A stretch of DNA of 64,000 nt. Origin: Eurosta solidaginis (taxonomy: Eukaryota > Arthropoda > Insecta > Diptera > Tephritidae). The stretch lies in assembly GCF_040869045.1 (NCBI RefSeq), contig NC_090321.1:32113426-32177425 (forward strand), read 5' to 3'. The notes below the pieces were generated by a model. It did not search any database. It saw nothing but the letters and a program-made list of their open reading frames with translations, and was not told the origin of the DNA. The position numbers and the translations under genes are program-made. Below are positions 10,531 to 22,659 of this stretch, piece by piece. Within the stretch, counting starts at the first letter, position 1; each line of letters begins with the position of its first letter.

Positions 10531-11139
10531 ACAGAAGCAACAACAAAAAAGAAGAAAAATAAAAACACCAAAAGGATTTTCGTGTGAATAAAAGGAATGA
10601 CAAATGGATTTTTTTATTAAATGTATTGAAATACAACAATTGTTAAGGAAGATTTAACAAATGTTGTAAAAATATATTTAATTTTGAAAATATTGAAAAT
10701 ATTAGCACATGCGTGACGTATGATGCGAGTTTCCTTGCTGGTTGCTAGATACAAAGCGAACGAGCCTCTTTGCAACAAAATCGGTGAACCCACGATACAG
10801 CTCCTTCGTTGGGTGTCCCGGCAACAAAGTTTCTATACCGCGGGCTCATAGCGGTAAAAATATAAATATGCATACGTACTACCACTCACACATACCTGTG
10901 TGTACTAGTGACCACAAGCATGTGTGGGTGGTAGGTGATTATGTTATGAGGGGGCAGATATATTTAGGTCTGTGATCTAAACAAGCACCATTAAATCAAG
11001 AGCTTTAGGTCGCCTTAGTATGGTTTGCTAAATATGTGTTTGATACAGACATACCCCTAGGTGAGGTTGAAAATTGGGTTGCGGAAGTTATGAGTTGCGC
11101 TTAACAAACCCTTGAAACTTGCCATTGCTATAGCCCTCT
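10531..11139 (+). other. Spacer between two halves of an RT pseudogene
   Basis: An A-rich start (10531-10580), AT-rich middle and short gt/ac-rich runs (10885-10935). At about 11057-11110 a fragment of repeat family S ('ggtgaggttgaaaattggg') is recognisable. Because RT domains flank it, this stretch is probably an insertion or replacement within the old LINE (inference). Confidence 0.4.
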
Positions 11140-11480
11140 CTCGGCGTACGCTCCTTCGTTACGGTGCAGGAGCGTGGACTCTAAAAACGAAAGATTAGGC
11201 GGCTCTGGGAGTGTTCGTGAGAAAACTTCTTCGAAGGGTTTATGGATCTCTGTGTTTTGGAGGCAGTTAGTACGAAAGAAGATTTAAAATGAGCTATACG
11301 AGCTTTTCGCAGACATCAACATAGGTCAAGGAAAGAAAACACTGAGTCTGCGTTGGCTAGGTCATGTTTTTTGAATGCAGAGTTATGATCCGGTTAAGAA
11401 AGTATTTTTTTCGGAACTCGTCTAAGGAAGCAGAGGTAGAGGGCCCTCCATTTGCTGAAAGGACCAGGTGGTAAACGGTT
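11140..11480 (+). pseudogene. Decayed non-LTR retrotransposon pol, C-terminal part
   Basis: Reads 'LRYGAGAWTLKTKD', then 'ALGVFVRKLLRRVYG' after a stop, and further on in another frame 'LSLRWLGHVF' and 'GSRGRGPS', then 'KDQVVN'. These blocks are typical of the region after the RT domain in LINEs whose C-terminus has the 'RLRWLGHVxRM' signature. At least three in-frame stops and a frameshift are present. It probably belongs with the RT piece at 9880-10530, the same strand and collinear. Confidence 0.65.
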
Positions 11481-11938
11481 TACATTTTATTGGCGCCAGT
11501 TTGCACATGAATTAACTAATTTTTTGAATTTTGAACTCAAAATATGACAAATATTTTCAAAACCGTTTGTTAAAAAATAAAAAATTTTAAAAGAGTTGGA
11601 TCAAAAAAAAATCTCTTTTTTTCGAGAACTTAGGGAGTAATATCTATGAATTCTCTAACTGAAACTATGCAAAGCTTTCTCAGAAACGTTTGCGAAAAAA
11701 TTCGAAATTCGAAAAAAAAATTGATAAAATTTTCAAAGTTTTGATTTGAAGTGTTCTTAATTTTTAAATATGCAGTTTTCAGCTTAACAAATTTGAGTCT
11801 GGAAAAGTTTAACTAATGGGTCTCTAAAAATTCGCATCGATTTTTGACAACATATTTTTTAAAGGTGCTTCAGATTTGCTTTCATATAATAAACAAACAT
11901 TTGCGACCTTCGTATGAAAGAAAATATAGAACTCCTAT
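11481..11938. other. A/T-run-rich repeat-like sequence
   Basis: Dense in aaaaatt/ttttcgaa runs ('ttttttcgagaac', 'gaaattcgaaaaaaaa'). Similar texture recurs at 51.0-52.0 kb and 57.74-58.0 kb, suggesting a repeat class, but no termini are clear. Confidence 0.4.
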
Positions 11939-12890
11939 TCCAACCCTTACTTCCTACATCTGCTATCACTGACCCAGCCTAATTTAAAAGCATGTGACGC
12001 CAGAAGACAGTGTCCAGTTAGAATACCGGTCATAAGTCTATAGTCCTCTCTTTTTAATGATAGAAGCAACTGTGTTAATCTAAGGTTGTACGACCTACAT
12101 ATAATCTTTGACACTTTACAGCCCCGCACTTGAACCCACGCCTTTCCTGTTTGGTCGATCATGTGCACTTCTCGCCTTCGCTTAATCTCGCCAAGTCTAA
12201 TTGGGACGTGTACGCTTTTTCATTGCCATCTATTCCGATATGCCCTAGAACCCAATATAGATGTATGCTTCTCCCCGTCCCGATTCTCTTCACGGACTGC
12301 TTACACTCTAACACGCATTTAGATGCTGTGCTATGCGAGATTATTGCCTTTATTGCTGCTTGACTGTCAATATAAAAGTTAACACGATTGCAGCTTGTGT
12401 TATTTTCTCCCAGGGTTTCTACTGCTTTGGTTACGGCTACTATTTCCGTACAGAAATCCGGAACAGATCCTGTTAATTTCTGGATCAGCACAGTATACCG
12501 CAGACCCTACTCCTTCCACTAATTTGGAACCATCTGTGTACACATGTATCGCCTCGTCCGCCATTTGAGCACACTTGCGCCAACCGTCCACCTCTATTGT
12601 GGCCCTAAGATCGCCCTCGAGGCGCAGGTAGGGAATCAGGCAGTCTTTTCGTCTTTTGATTGATGACGCTATACTAGTATGGCCGTATGGTTAGCGTTCC
12701 AACTGCCCCGAAGCACCGAGCCTGATTGTGGTCGTTAGTGCTTTGTTCTTTTCTACCAGGTCTACAGGTCGAATGTGGAGAATGGCATAAAGTGCAGTTA
12801 ACGGGGTTATTTTCAGGGCTCTCGTAATGCTAAGCAGTGATAGTCTGTATACCCTCCTAATTTTTTGAGGTAGGTTATTTTTGTGTGGCT
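11939..12890 (-). pseudogene. RNase H-bearing LINE fragment b (same family as fragment a)
   Basis: Minus strand, N to C: a pre-RNase H region ('ALYAILHIRPVDLVEK', about 12830-12740), then RNase H beginning 'IHVYTDGSKLVEGVGSAVY' (first Asp, about 12560-12500). After a frameshift comes 'DFCTEIVAV' (Glu), then 'FYIDSQAAIKAII' (Asp, about 12375) and 'HLYWVLGHIGIDGNEKA'. About 60 bp corresponding to 'DELAKKGA..' is deleted at about 12210, and the linker continues to the first cysteines of the knuckle near 11950, where the copy stops. It overlaps fragment a in sequence but extends further 5'. No target duplication was found. The low-complexity DNA at its left edge suggests the 3' end was lost. Confidence 0.8.
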
Positions 12891-13033
12891 TTCCACCAAA
12901 AAAAATCGAAATTTTCGTACAATTTTTTCAAAGTTTCGAATATTTTCGAAAATGTTTTTAAAGTTAGTTTGCATAGCATCAGTTATAAAAGTCATAGAAT
13001 TTTTTTTGCAAATTACTGAAATAAAAAAAAAAA

Positions 13034-14708
13034 ACCAATAAGGAAGCCTAAGTTCGGGTGTAACCGAACATTACATACTCAACTGAGAGCTTTAGAGACA
13101 AAATAAGGGAAAATCACCAAAATGAACCTAGGGTAACCCTGGAATGTGTTTGTATGACATATGTTTCAAATGGAAGGTATTAAAGAGTATTTTAAAGGGG
13201 AGTGCGCCATAGATCTATAGCTGGACGCAATTTCAGGATATTGCCATAAAAGTGGACCGGGGGTAACTTTAGAATGTGTGTTGTACGATATGGGTATCAA
13301 ATTAAAGGAATTAATGAAGGTTTAAAAGGGAGTAGTCCTTAGTTGTATATGTGAAGGCGTTTTCGAGATATCGACAAAATGTGGACCAGGGTGACCCAGA
13401 ACATCATTTGTCGGGTACCGCTAATTTATTTATATATGTAATACCACGAGCAGTATTCCTGCTAAGATTCCAAGGGCTTTTGATTTCGCCCTGCAGAAAT
13501 TTTCATTTTCTTCTACTTAATATGATAGTTGTCACACCCCTTTTACAAAGTTTTTTCTAAAGTTATATTTTGCGTCAATAAACCAATCCAATTACCATGT
13601 TTCATCTCTTTTTTCATATTTGGTATAGAATTATTATATTTTTTTAATTTTTCGCAATTTTCGATATCGAAAAAGTGGGCGTGTTTACAGTCGGATTTCG
13701 GCCATTTTGTATACCAATGCAAAGTGAGTTTAGATAAGTACGTGAACTGAGTTTAGTAAAGATATATCGATGTTTGCTCAAGTTATCGTGTTAACGGCCG
13801 AGCGGAAGGACAGACGGTCGACTGTGTATAAAAACTGGGCGTAGCTCCAACCGATTTCGCCCATTTTGACAGAAAATAAATATCGCCATAGTGTCTATGC
13901 ACCTACCAACTTTCACAAGGATTGGTAAATTTTTGTTCGACTTATGGCATTGAAAGTATTCTAGACGAATTAAATGAAAAAGGCCGGAGCCACGCCCGTT
14001 TCGAAATTTTCTTTTACTTTTGTATTTTGTTGCACCATATCATTACTGGAGTTGAATGTTGGCATAATTGACTTATATACTGTAAAGATTTTAAATTTTT
14101 TGTTAAAATTTGACTTAAAAAATTTTTTTTTTAAAGTGGGCGTGTTCGTCCTCCGATTTTGCTAATTTTTATTTAGCACACATATAGTAATATTGGTAAT
14201 GTGCGTGCCAAATTTTATCATGATATCTTCAACGACCGGCAAATTACAGCGTGCAAAACTTTTAAACTTCATTCTTTTAAAATTGGGCGGTGCCACGCCC
14301 TTGTCCAAATATTTACTAGTTTTCTATTTTGAGGCGTAAGGTGAACCCACCTACCAAGTTTCATCGCTTTATCCGTATTTGGTAATGAATTATCGCACTT
14401 TTTCGGTTTTTCGAAATATTCGATATCGAAAAAGTGGGCGTGGTTGTAGTCCGATTTCGTTCATTTTAAACAGCTATCTGAGATGAGCGCCCAGGAATCT
14501 ACATACCAAATTTCATCAAGATACCTCAAAATTTACTCAAGTTATCGTGTTTACAGACGGACGGACGCACATGGCTAAATGAATTTCTTTTTTCACCCTT
14601 TTGATATATAGAAGTCTATATCTATCTCGATTAGTTTATGCCGTTACGGATTACCGTTATGCGAACAAAGTTAATATACTCTGTGAGCTCTACTCAGCTG
14701 AGTATAAA
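13034..14708 (-). mobile_element. DINE-1/Helentron-like element, family D copy 4
   Basis: Left end 'ccaataaggaagcc' plus the intact hairpin GTTCGG-gtgtaa-CCGAAC. Two units of the 130-bp repeat follow, then the conserved body with two 'tcgatatcgaaaaagtgggc' boxes, a short (GACG)n tract at about 14558-14568 and the end 'gagctctactcagctgagtata'. It is close in length and order to copy 1 (1,675 versus 1,698 bp), so this is likely the common full-length form with few repeat units. Confidence 0.8.
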
Positions 14709-15774
14709 AATTAGCGGACGAAGTTTGATAAACATTGCCACTGCTATTTGCAAGATCGCTGCTGTACATATATACATATGTATGTAGTCGAAAGGATATG
14801 CAATAACATTTTTAAATGAGATATCAAAAAGGATTGTATTTATGAGAAATAATGAGAGCATCAGACACTTTGCGAATTTATGAATTTTTCAAGACATTTA
14901 AAAAATGTCCATCAAACAACGAAAAACAGGGGAAAAACTCGAAAAAAAACAAAAAAAAATTTAAGAAATTAAACCTTTATACTTCTTTTAATATAAATGA
15001 GGGATAAAAACCATAAACAAGTGAAAAAATGCTAAAAATGTGATTGGAAAATATTTGGCATAATTATGTGAAAAGAAAACTATGCGTACTATATGACTCA
15101 TGCAACCCATAGAGTGGCCAAACAGACGTAAAAATACTTTCATGTTTCAATATTATATTAAATTCCATATAATAAAATAAATGAAAGGATCAACGCAATT
15201 CAACATACGAAATAAATTATCAGAAAAATTGCTCGCTTGAATGCATTTTCATAATTGAAATGTCGTTATGTAACGGCAACGGAGAAGACCAAGTTTGTAG
15301 CAGCACTATAATCGATTTGAGTTGTATTTTCGTATATTTTGTATGCATTTCGCAAAGAACGCTTATTGAAAGACATTTCGCATCATTGCTAGGATAGGAT
15401 GAAAATGAAGAATACAGACGTGCACAAAAATGTTGGCAAATATACTCCATTGAAGTATGATTTTAAGTTGTTATTGCGGTATTCGCTGGCATGTGACCAG
15501 TGAAATTGAAATGGGTGTGTATATATATGTGTGTGTATGTGCGTTATTAAAAAGGATGCGCCAGCCAACCACACGTACATCATATGTGTGTTTATGTGAG
15601 GAATATAACTTAAGCATAACGATAAGTCATGAAAGTAGTCGATAGGATGAATTTATTACTAACGGTAGAAGGTGACGTGAAGTTAGGGCCGAATTTAACA
15701 TCCCTAATTCAACTTCGAAAACCTTTGAAGATTTCTTGCCACTGGCTTTCCATGTTTACACTAACCCAATGGTG
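14709..15774. other. Unassigned AT-rich sequence with a short TG microsatellite
   Basis: AT-rich; 'gtgtgtatatatatgtgtgtgtatgtg' type repeat at about 15514-15541. Short open frames on both strands show no family resemblance. Confidence 0.4.
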
Positions 15775-16505
15775 CTACGTACCGAATGTGGAACAAGGTC
15801 AAGGCTATTTTTGTTTCAAAGTCTAACAAGAGCTCACATCTAACACCTTAAGACTTCAGATCAATCACTTTCTCCTCGCTTCTCCTAAAACATTTGAGAG
15901 ATTTACTGATCATGGTACGGAGGTGACAATTGACATGCCTCCCAGTAAGGGCAGGTCAACAGCTCTCTATTCGATATTAAAGCAAATAGTGGTGTGCCTA
16001 GAGCACACAAAGTTTTCTCGGGAAGGTTTTCGTAATGTTGATATGCTCTCGTTGGCTTAGGAATCGAAAAGGCTTTCGCTGAAATCATTAGCTAACTTAG
16101 TGCAACAGAATTGTCACAGTTCAGTGAGGAATTTCACAATCGGGAAGAATGCCTCCAGAAGAACCCTACAGGAGGGTTTTTTTCTCTGCTATTCTGGGTT
16201 TGTGGTAATAAATGTGCTTCTGGTAGAGCTAGAACACATTGGCTGCTGAGTGTTTTTCTATGTGGATAATATAGACATAATTGTTAGCAGTAAATTTCTG
16301 GATATTTTCGTCTTGCAATGAGATCACCGCTTTCATAACACCCTTCATTGGAGAAATACAATTGGTGCTTTCTGATAGTGTAAAGTATTTAGGGTTAATA
16401 TTACACAGAAACCTGTTCTGGAGGAGCAAAGTGGAAGAAAGGGATAAAAAGGCGTCGGTTGGCTTGTACTGCTGCAGTCGGGCCTTTGATAAGATCGCGT
16501 AAGAT
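15775..16505 (+). pseudogene. Decayed reverse transcriptase domain of an RNase H-type LINE (fragment c)
   Basis: In shifting frames: 'KVKAIFVSKSNKSSHLTP' and 'FRSITFSSLLLKHL' (about 15795-15900, equivalent to the FIPK..PRPISLSSFLLK region), then 'NVDMLSLA' (about 16035). 'RTLQEGFFLCYSGFVVINVLL' lies at about 16150-16215 (family QGG has become QEG). 'VFFYVDNIDIIV' at about 16250-16290 shows catalytic YADD changed to YVDN. Finally 'SDSVKYLGLILHRNLFW' and 'VEERDKKAS' (about 16370-16460) form the thumb-proximal signature. Two catalytic changes plus stops make this a dead copy. Decayed sequence of the same element may extend to about 16760. Confidence 0.75.
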
Positions 16506-17011
16506 CACTACCCAGCAAAGTACACTGACTTTATGGAATGAATGGAAGTCTAGACGATTTTGCTCTATGGCGTAATCTGTTGATGGGACACACTTACGGC
16601 GTGTGTTACCAACATATTGACATTGGATATCATGTTAAACATACAGCCAGTGGATATGAGGGGAAAGGCGACTCAGGAAACGTTCAATTACTGGAAGGGA
16701 TGAACAGATACTGGAACACTTCCTTCGAATTTGGAGTAGAACCTGAGATCTTTGGTTGATATTATAATAAACCAAGTGTATCTGCTTTCGCGACCGTATA
16801 CACTACACTTTTACAAACATTCAATGTTTCGCTATTGAGTAGCTCAATTGTGCGTCGAGCGTTTAATTCAGTAAACTTTCTTTTTTCTTGCAACAGAGCC
16901 AATTTGTCTATCGTGTGGTTTATTTAGCAACTTGCTAAATTTGCAAAATAAATCTTTTCAATTTAGATTTTATGCGCTACTTACTTACTACAAATCTCAG
17001 TTTTTCGTTTA
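16506..17011. other. Unassigned; possible tail of LINE fragment c
   Basis: A 73-codon open frame (16538-16759) continues directly from the RT pseudogene and may be its decayed linker region, but no motif confirms it. The rest is AT-rich. Confidence 0.35.
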
Positions 17012-17024
17012 TAATATCTTCTGT
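17012..17024. repeat. Target-site duplication of SINE copy 2 (left)
   Basis: 'taatatcttctgt' recurs exactly at 17393-17405. It defines the SINE as 17025-17392. Confidence 0.9.
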
Positions 17025-17392
17025 ATCTTGGTGGCCACCGTGGTGTGATGGTAGCGTGCTCCGCCTATCACACCGTATTCCCTGGGTTCAACTCCCGAGC
17101 AAAGCAACATCAAAATTTTAGAAATAAGATTTTTCAATTAGAAGAAAATTTTTCTAAGCGGGGTCACCCCTCGGCAGTGTCTGGCAAGCGCTCCGATTGT
17201 ATTTCTGCCATGAAAAGCTCTCAGTGAAAACTCATCTGCCTTGCGGATGCCGTTCGGAGTCGGCATAAAACATGTAGGTCCCGTCCGGCCAATTTGTAGG
17301 GAAAAATCAAGAGGAGCACGACGCAAATTGGAAGAGAAGCTCGGCCTTAGATCTCTTCGGAGGTTATCGCGCCTTACATTTATTTTTTTTTT
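17025..17392 (+). mobile_element. tRNA-derived SINE, copy 2 (best preserved)
   Basis: The head (17030-17105) contains 'gtggtgtgatggtagcgtgc' (A-box-like) and 'gggttcaactcccg' (B-box-like) in tRNA order and spacing. The body is shared with copies 1 and 3 ('cggggtcacccctcggcagtg', 'ctccgattgtatttctgcc', 'gttcggagtcggcataa', 'gtaggtcccgtc', 'cgacgcaaattgg'). It ends with 'gcgccttacatttatttttt'. Perfect 13-bp target-site duplications flank it. Known: such elements are Pol III transcribed and LINE-mobilised. The open frames here (17045-17227, 17241-17474, and 17138-17326 on minus) are SINE shadows. Size is 368 bp. Confidence 0.9.
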
Positions 17393-17405
17393 TAATATCT
17401 TCTGT
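17393..17405. repeat. Target-site duplication of SINE copy 2 (right)
   Basis: Exact copy of 'taatatcttctgt' (17012-17024). Confidence 0.9.
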
Positions 17406-18239
17406 TCACTTTTTCGGCATATGTTATTTCGCCCCGCTTTTGTGCTCAGCTTGTTTATTTGTTTATTCGCTTAGCCGAACTGCTTTTCTCCGTATATTTC
17501 CGCCAAAGATGGTGGTTTGAAGAGCAAAAATATACTTTAAGGAGGAGCGTGGAAAAAATCTTCGAAATCTCTGCCGTTCAAAATATTTGTGGAAAATATA
17601 GAGATATTGTAGCGTGTTTTGTTATTTTAGTTTATATTTGCGTTAAGATAGTCCAAGGAAAAGGGTAGTTGCGATTCTAGTACTGCCAACCCTGTGACGT
17701 AAAAAGTAGGCAGTATCATATACCAGTCAGATCACTTAAAAATTCTTTAGTAAGAAGGCGTGGTTACGATACCAAGTTTATTCAAAGTTGGTCTCTCAGC
17801 TAGGTAAATTTAAATTTGTATATTCTATCTAATTTTTAAAGCTGTTTTTTTTTTCAATATTTACCAATTGCACTCGCTTATCACTGCTGTTTACTTTACG
17901 CTTTGTTTACATTTCCATGTTTGCCATAGTGAGCTAGCTCGGCTCAGTTCTCAGTTTTTATTTATTTATCTACATACATACTGGTTATATCCAACTCAAA
18001 ATAAAAATATCTATAACTCCATAGCTACCCATTTAATTTCATATTTACTTTGACCTATCCTCATGCCTATGCAATGTAAATAGAAAACTTGAATAACAAA
18101 ATAATATATTTTTGTAGGTAAATAATGAGAATACCACGAAAATGTTATAAACCCGCTGGCACGGGAATATGCTCACATGTAATTTATTTAGTTTATAATG
18201 GGCTGTAGGAATTTTTTCACAGAAATTTGAAGGCACTGT
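17406..18239. other. Unassigned AT-rich sequence
   Basis: No convincing open frame. The part around 17700-17810 ('aaagtaggcagtatcat', 'ggcgtggttac') hints at a very old family D relic, too short to call. Confidence 0.35.
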
Positions 18240-19371
18240 TAATTAAGTCAAATGACGTGATAATCTGATCTTAAGTTGGGCGATGATCGGTCATACATGT
18301 TGTTTTATAACTTGATGGTTTGACCATCAGGTTACTTGTGTATGATTACGTATAATAATTAAATCGCAAGTCGTGTGATTATCATAACTGTATCTATCCT
18401 TCAGATCACTAGAGTGTCGAGTCAGCTAGAAATTTGAAAATATTTAAGTCTCATCACCTCATCACTAGATCATCAAAATATAGCAAATTTTATTTGCTGT
18501 ATCACTGCGTTTCCAGAACATTATATTATCAAATAATTTGATCGTGCGAACATTAGATTACTAGATCATAGAGCACTAGATCACAATATATCAAATTAGT
18601 TCGTATACCTACATCATTCGATAGGTTTTTTACTTCATATTAAGCTTATCAGAGTAATAAATCATTAAATTGGTTGCATCTAAACATCTCCACTTTTATA
18701 GTCCGGAAAATTTTCAGAAATCCTGAAACGACAAAAGAAAGAGTTCTGTTATCCGACAGAATAAGCAAAAGAGGCTAACTACCGGAAAGATGTAATCCAT
18801 CCACAAATCTTCAATGGCAGCAGAGGATATACTGCAAGGCCAATATATATTATAAATTTCACACAATATCAAAAAATTATGTAGTAGAAGTTAGTGATGA
18901 TGTGAATGGTTAAAATTTATGCGGACCTGTAATGTTATTTTGTTATGAGTCTTATCAAACCATTAATCATGGTATCATTGAGGTACTGCACCATTGCAAT
19001 TTTCGACCAGTAGATTTTTTGGTTTCAGCACTGCATTACGAGTTCATTAAATTGCTGAATAATTAGATCAAAGCATTACTGAACGTTTTGTTCGCTAGAT
19101 CATAAAAAATATTTATGCCGAATTAATATATAACTAGATCATAAGATAATTAGATCGCATCACCACATCCTTTGATCATTAAATGACAGCATTCTTCGAT
19201 CACAAGTTCACTAAACTTTTTAGTAAAAAAATCAAGAAATATGTATGTCGAATCAAGACATCGCTTGATTATGAGATACTCAGATCACGTCGCTATATCG
19301 CTAAATAATTTAGCAATTGTATAACTTGGTCAACGAATAACTATATCATAAGACCTTATGATATTTCGCTT
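18240..19371. repeat. Decayed GATCA-rich tandem array, left block
   Basis: Dense in 'agatcac', 'tagatcat' and 'gatcatta' words. Two adjacent units can be aligned: 'tatgccgaattaatatataac...' at 19114 and 'tatgtcgaatcaagacatcg...' at 19244, a 130-bp spacing. Similar units recur at about 20409 and 20802 beyond the Jockey insertion. Inferred: an ancient satellite-like array now eroded by point mutation. No coding signal. Confidence 0.5.
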
Positions 19372-20398
19372 CCCAAGGCCGTCGGTTCTATTTACCGGAG
19401 CGAATCGGGATTTTTCCCGACCACGGACTGCCATTTCAGTGTAATCCCATTTAATTTGTTGCATCCCTCCCATAAATTGTCATCCTCCCAGCAGCTCCTT
19501 GCAGCGGGACTGCTCCATATTCTCTTGCTCCGGGAAGGTATCGAACCCAATCCGGGTCCGCCTACTGACCCGGTCCTGAGAAAAGGTTTTGCTGCATCTG
19601 CCGGAAAAGAATCTTTTTAGGACGGTCATACTCTTATCAGTGTGTCTCGTGTAAGGGATGGTTGCATCGGACAGGTTGTTCTGGGCTAGATCCCAAAATC
19701 AGATGTCCACGTAACTTCTATAAATCTTTTTTGGCTCCTTGCTGTTCACGCCCTGGGACGTCCTGTAGTCTGCGCCAAGCCTAAAAATTACCCAATGGAA
19801 TAAGCTACAGGCCTGCCAAAATACTGCTCTCAGAACCGCCACCGGCTGTCTTCTTATGTCCCCAAAACACCATCTACATAATGAGGTGAAAATACTCCCC
19901 ATCAGGGAGAGAAATGAGATGCTAACCAAACAGTTCCTGTTGAATACCAAGAAACCTGGGCCTCCCAACAGACATCTGATTGATGAGCCAACACCGCCTA
20001 GGAACTTAAGGAGTCATCTCCGTAAGCATTTTGAGGAAATACAACACCTGAGAACTCGGCCGTATGAAGCAAAAAACACAAGCAGGTCTTTGGTGAACTC
20101 CACAAATAGGCGTCAGACCTTTGTGCCAGGAATTGCCCGGTGAATTCAGTGCTCAAAAAACAGTACCCAAAACTTGCGGAAGAGGAACGCATACTCCACA
20201 GGGAAACGCGAGTCACTCTGGCTCAACTTCGTTCTGGATACTGTAACAGGTTAAACTCTTACATATCCAGAATCAACCCCGACAGACAAAATGTATGCCC
20301 CGGTTGCAATGTGTCCCCACATGACTCCAACCATCTCTTAATTGTAATGTGGAACCAGCGCCTCTTACACAAGATTTTTCAACAGTTTTATTGCTGAA
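19372..20398 (+). pseudogene. Internally deleted Jockey-like non-LTR retrotransposon
   Basis: 19372-19445 resembles family H in reverse. From about 19486 the frame reads 'SSQQLLAAGLLHILLLREGI' and then the 2A-like EPNPGP (to 19560), stopping soon after. One frame over, 'CCICRKRIF...YQCVSCKGWLHRTGCSGL' is a Cys/His finger of the type found in Jockey-clade elements (about 19575-19690). At about 19790 the sequence jumps to the C-terminal end of the pol ORF: 'MSPKHHLHNEVKILPIRERN' (19856), and after a frameshift 'RVTLAQLRSGYCNRLNSYIS' and 'VCPGCNVSPHDSNHL' (20215-20340), the terminal finger motif. Endonuclease and RT are missing. The element sits inside the GATCA array. Family assignment rests on recalled motif similarity. 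Confidence 0.8.
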
Positions 20399-21070
20399 AA
20401 ATTGAATATGTATGCCGAATATATACATAACTGCATCATGAGATACTCTGATTATATCCTCATATTGCAAGATAATGAAATCTTTGTATGATTTAATCAT
20501 TGGTTTTTTATATCACACAGGATATTTATGTTATATAGCTTACAAACTATATTTCTAAATCATTAAATAACTACAGAATAAGATCAGAAGATTACCAAGC
20601 ATTTTGATATTAAGACCATAAAATATTTAAATATGCTTTAAATACATCCCGCACCAAGGCATACTTCGTAGATCATATAAACACATCGCTAGATCATTGA
20701 ATCATTGTATCCTTTCAAACTCAAGATCAATAGAAATTTAAGTCGCAATACTAATTAGATCACAAGGTTACTAAGCCCTTCCGTAATTTGATCATAAAAT
20801 ATTTATGCCAAATCAATATATCACTACATCGTGAGATGTTTAAATCACATCACCACATCGCTGGAACATTAAATCACATCATAATTTTATTATTGGCTAA
20901 CTAAATCATTTATGTCGCTCGAGCATTAACTAGACTAAATTACTATTATAATATCATCAGATGACTACATCAGTAGTTCTGAAAGATACCATAAGACAAT
21001 TATAGCTAAAGATTTTTAATCATTAAATTGAGAAAAGATGACATCACCTTGTCATCAAATAAACGACTTT
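20399..21070. repeat. Decayed GATCA-rich tandem array, right block
   Basis: Continues the array interrupted by the Jockey-like insertion: 'tatgccgaatatatacataactgcatcatgag' type unit at about 20409 and 'tatgccaaatcaatatatcac' at about 20802, with many 'agatcat/atcacatc' words. Unit boundaries are blurred. Confidence 0.5.
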
Positions 21071-22659
21071 AAGACACAAGAGAACCAAAATCTTTTTTTC
21101 TCATATAAAACGTATAATATTCGCTAAATATTTATTTTATATAAAAACAAAATATTTGTTTACCTCACTGCTTTTATGCATTATCCTGGATTTATATTCG
21201 CGACCAAAAACTGAAGCAAATTTGTATTTTTAAATAAGCTTGGGCGAGATGAATGCCGTATAATTAGAAAACTGAACATTTCCTACTGGCTGCTTCTTCA
21301 TAGTATGGTTATGACTATTCTTTCCACACTTTTTTGTCACCGAAATGCAAAAAGGGTGCCGCCATACGCTGTCTTCTGGGCAATTATGACATTATTGCAT
21401 GCGGCCCAACTTTTCAATAAAAATAAAAGTACTAACTGAAACAAAGTAAGAACGGCAATGCAATTTACTCAAATAAATAAGACAGTTGCGTCTTGTCGGC
21501 CCTAAACTGCTCAACTCAAAGTTCATCTTTAATGTAGTAAAATCTACATGCAAACAATTCACATACAAAGTTATATTTGACAACAACGGCTATCTAAATC
21601 CCAGTACGAGTTCTGAGCATAATTCGCCAACTTTACAACTCAACTGGCAGCAGCAATGAATATACAAACGATGCGCGAACTATATATATAGCAAATAGAA
21701 TGTAGAAAAAAGGAAAGATCAGAGAAAATGTGAAAAAAGTAGTCGAGTTCATGGCATTGCAAAGCATGCGGCTCCAGTAGTCAACTGTCAACAAAAGTGA
21801 AAAAGTAAAAGGTAAACTCTTTGCATTTTTTATTTACATTTGCTTACTACCTGTTTTTGCTATGATGCTTAATTTCGCCAACAACAGCAGATACAACAAC
21901 AACAATAGCAATGCACCCAACCTAAGTTACAGTTAGAAAGTATGTGCAGAAAAATTCGTAAATAATGAAATTAGTTTTTGTTTGTCTACGCTTTAGGGAT
22001 CAGCAGCCTTTTGTTTGCTATTATTATTTCTGCTTGTTCTCTCTACCTTCGCATATTTTCATTATTCTTCTTTAGGCTTTTTCCCAAAGGTTTATTTTAC
22101 AAAATTGTTCACAGTTATTTTAACTCTCTCCTTCTATTCGACGTTTTTACGGTACAAATTGGTGTGAGTGTAACAAGATACGAAGAATACTGTTGCATGC
22201 TTTTAGGCGCCTTCATTTTAAATCTGCGTTGCTAACTTTTCAGAGAGTTAATTTTTGCATTATGTGTTCATGCGTAGGTATTTTAAGAATTTTTTTTTTA
22301 AATTTTATGGGGTATCAAACACATGAATTTAGAGGGAGAAAGGATTTGCAGATAAAAAAAGTAAGGTTTTAACTTTTTACTAAAAAAAAATTGCGCCTAA
22401 AATTATGTGTCATCTTAACTATGTCAGCAGTAATTAAATGACTTAATATTTTAAGGGATTTTCCGCATGTAAATCGATGCTCGACAATTCATCTTATAGC
22501 ACAGACAAACTTAGTTTTTTATTACTAGACTGCCAAACTCGCAGTCCTACGGCTAAAGAAGTGTTTTTACTTGAGATAAGTGTGTTGGGAATGCTCATGC
22601 AAGCTTGAATTTTATACATTGATTTTTCTCATTATGCATATCTGGAAACATGCACTTTC
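21071..22659. other. Unassigned sequence, probably unique
   Basis: AT-rich with (CAA)n-type runs near 21880-21910. No element termini and no open frame with recognisable features (the longest is 85 codons at 21978-22235, hydrophobic, no homology seen). It could be intron or intergenic DNA. Confidence 0.4.

Noticed and set aside
10364..10639. Leu/Phe-rich minus-strand membrane protein
   Set aside because: It is the complement of an A-rich RT pseudogene tail.
17030..17105. Functional tRNA gene
   Set aside because: A- and B-box-like blocks are present, but the sequence continues into a SINE body shared with two other loci and is flanked by a duplication; a proper acceptor stem is not apparent.
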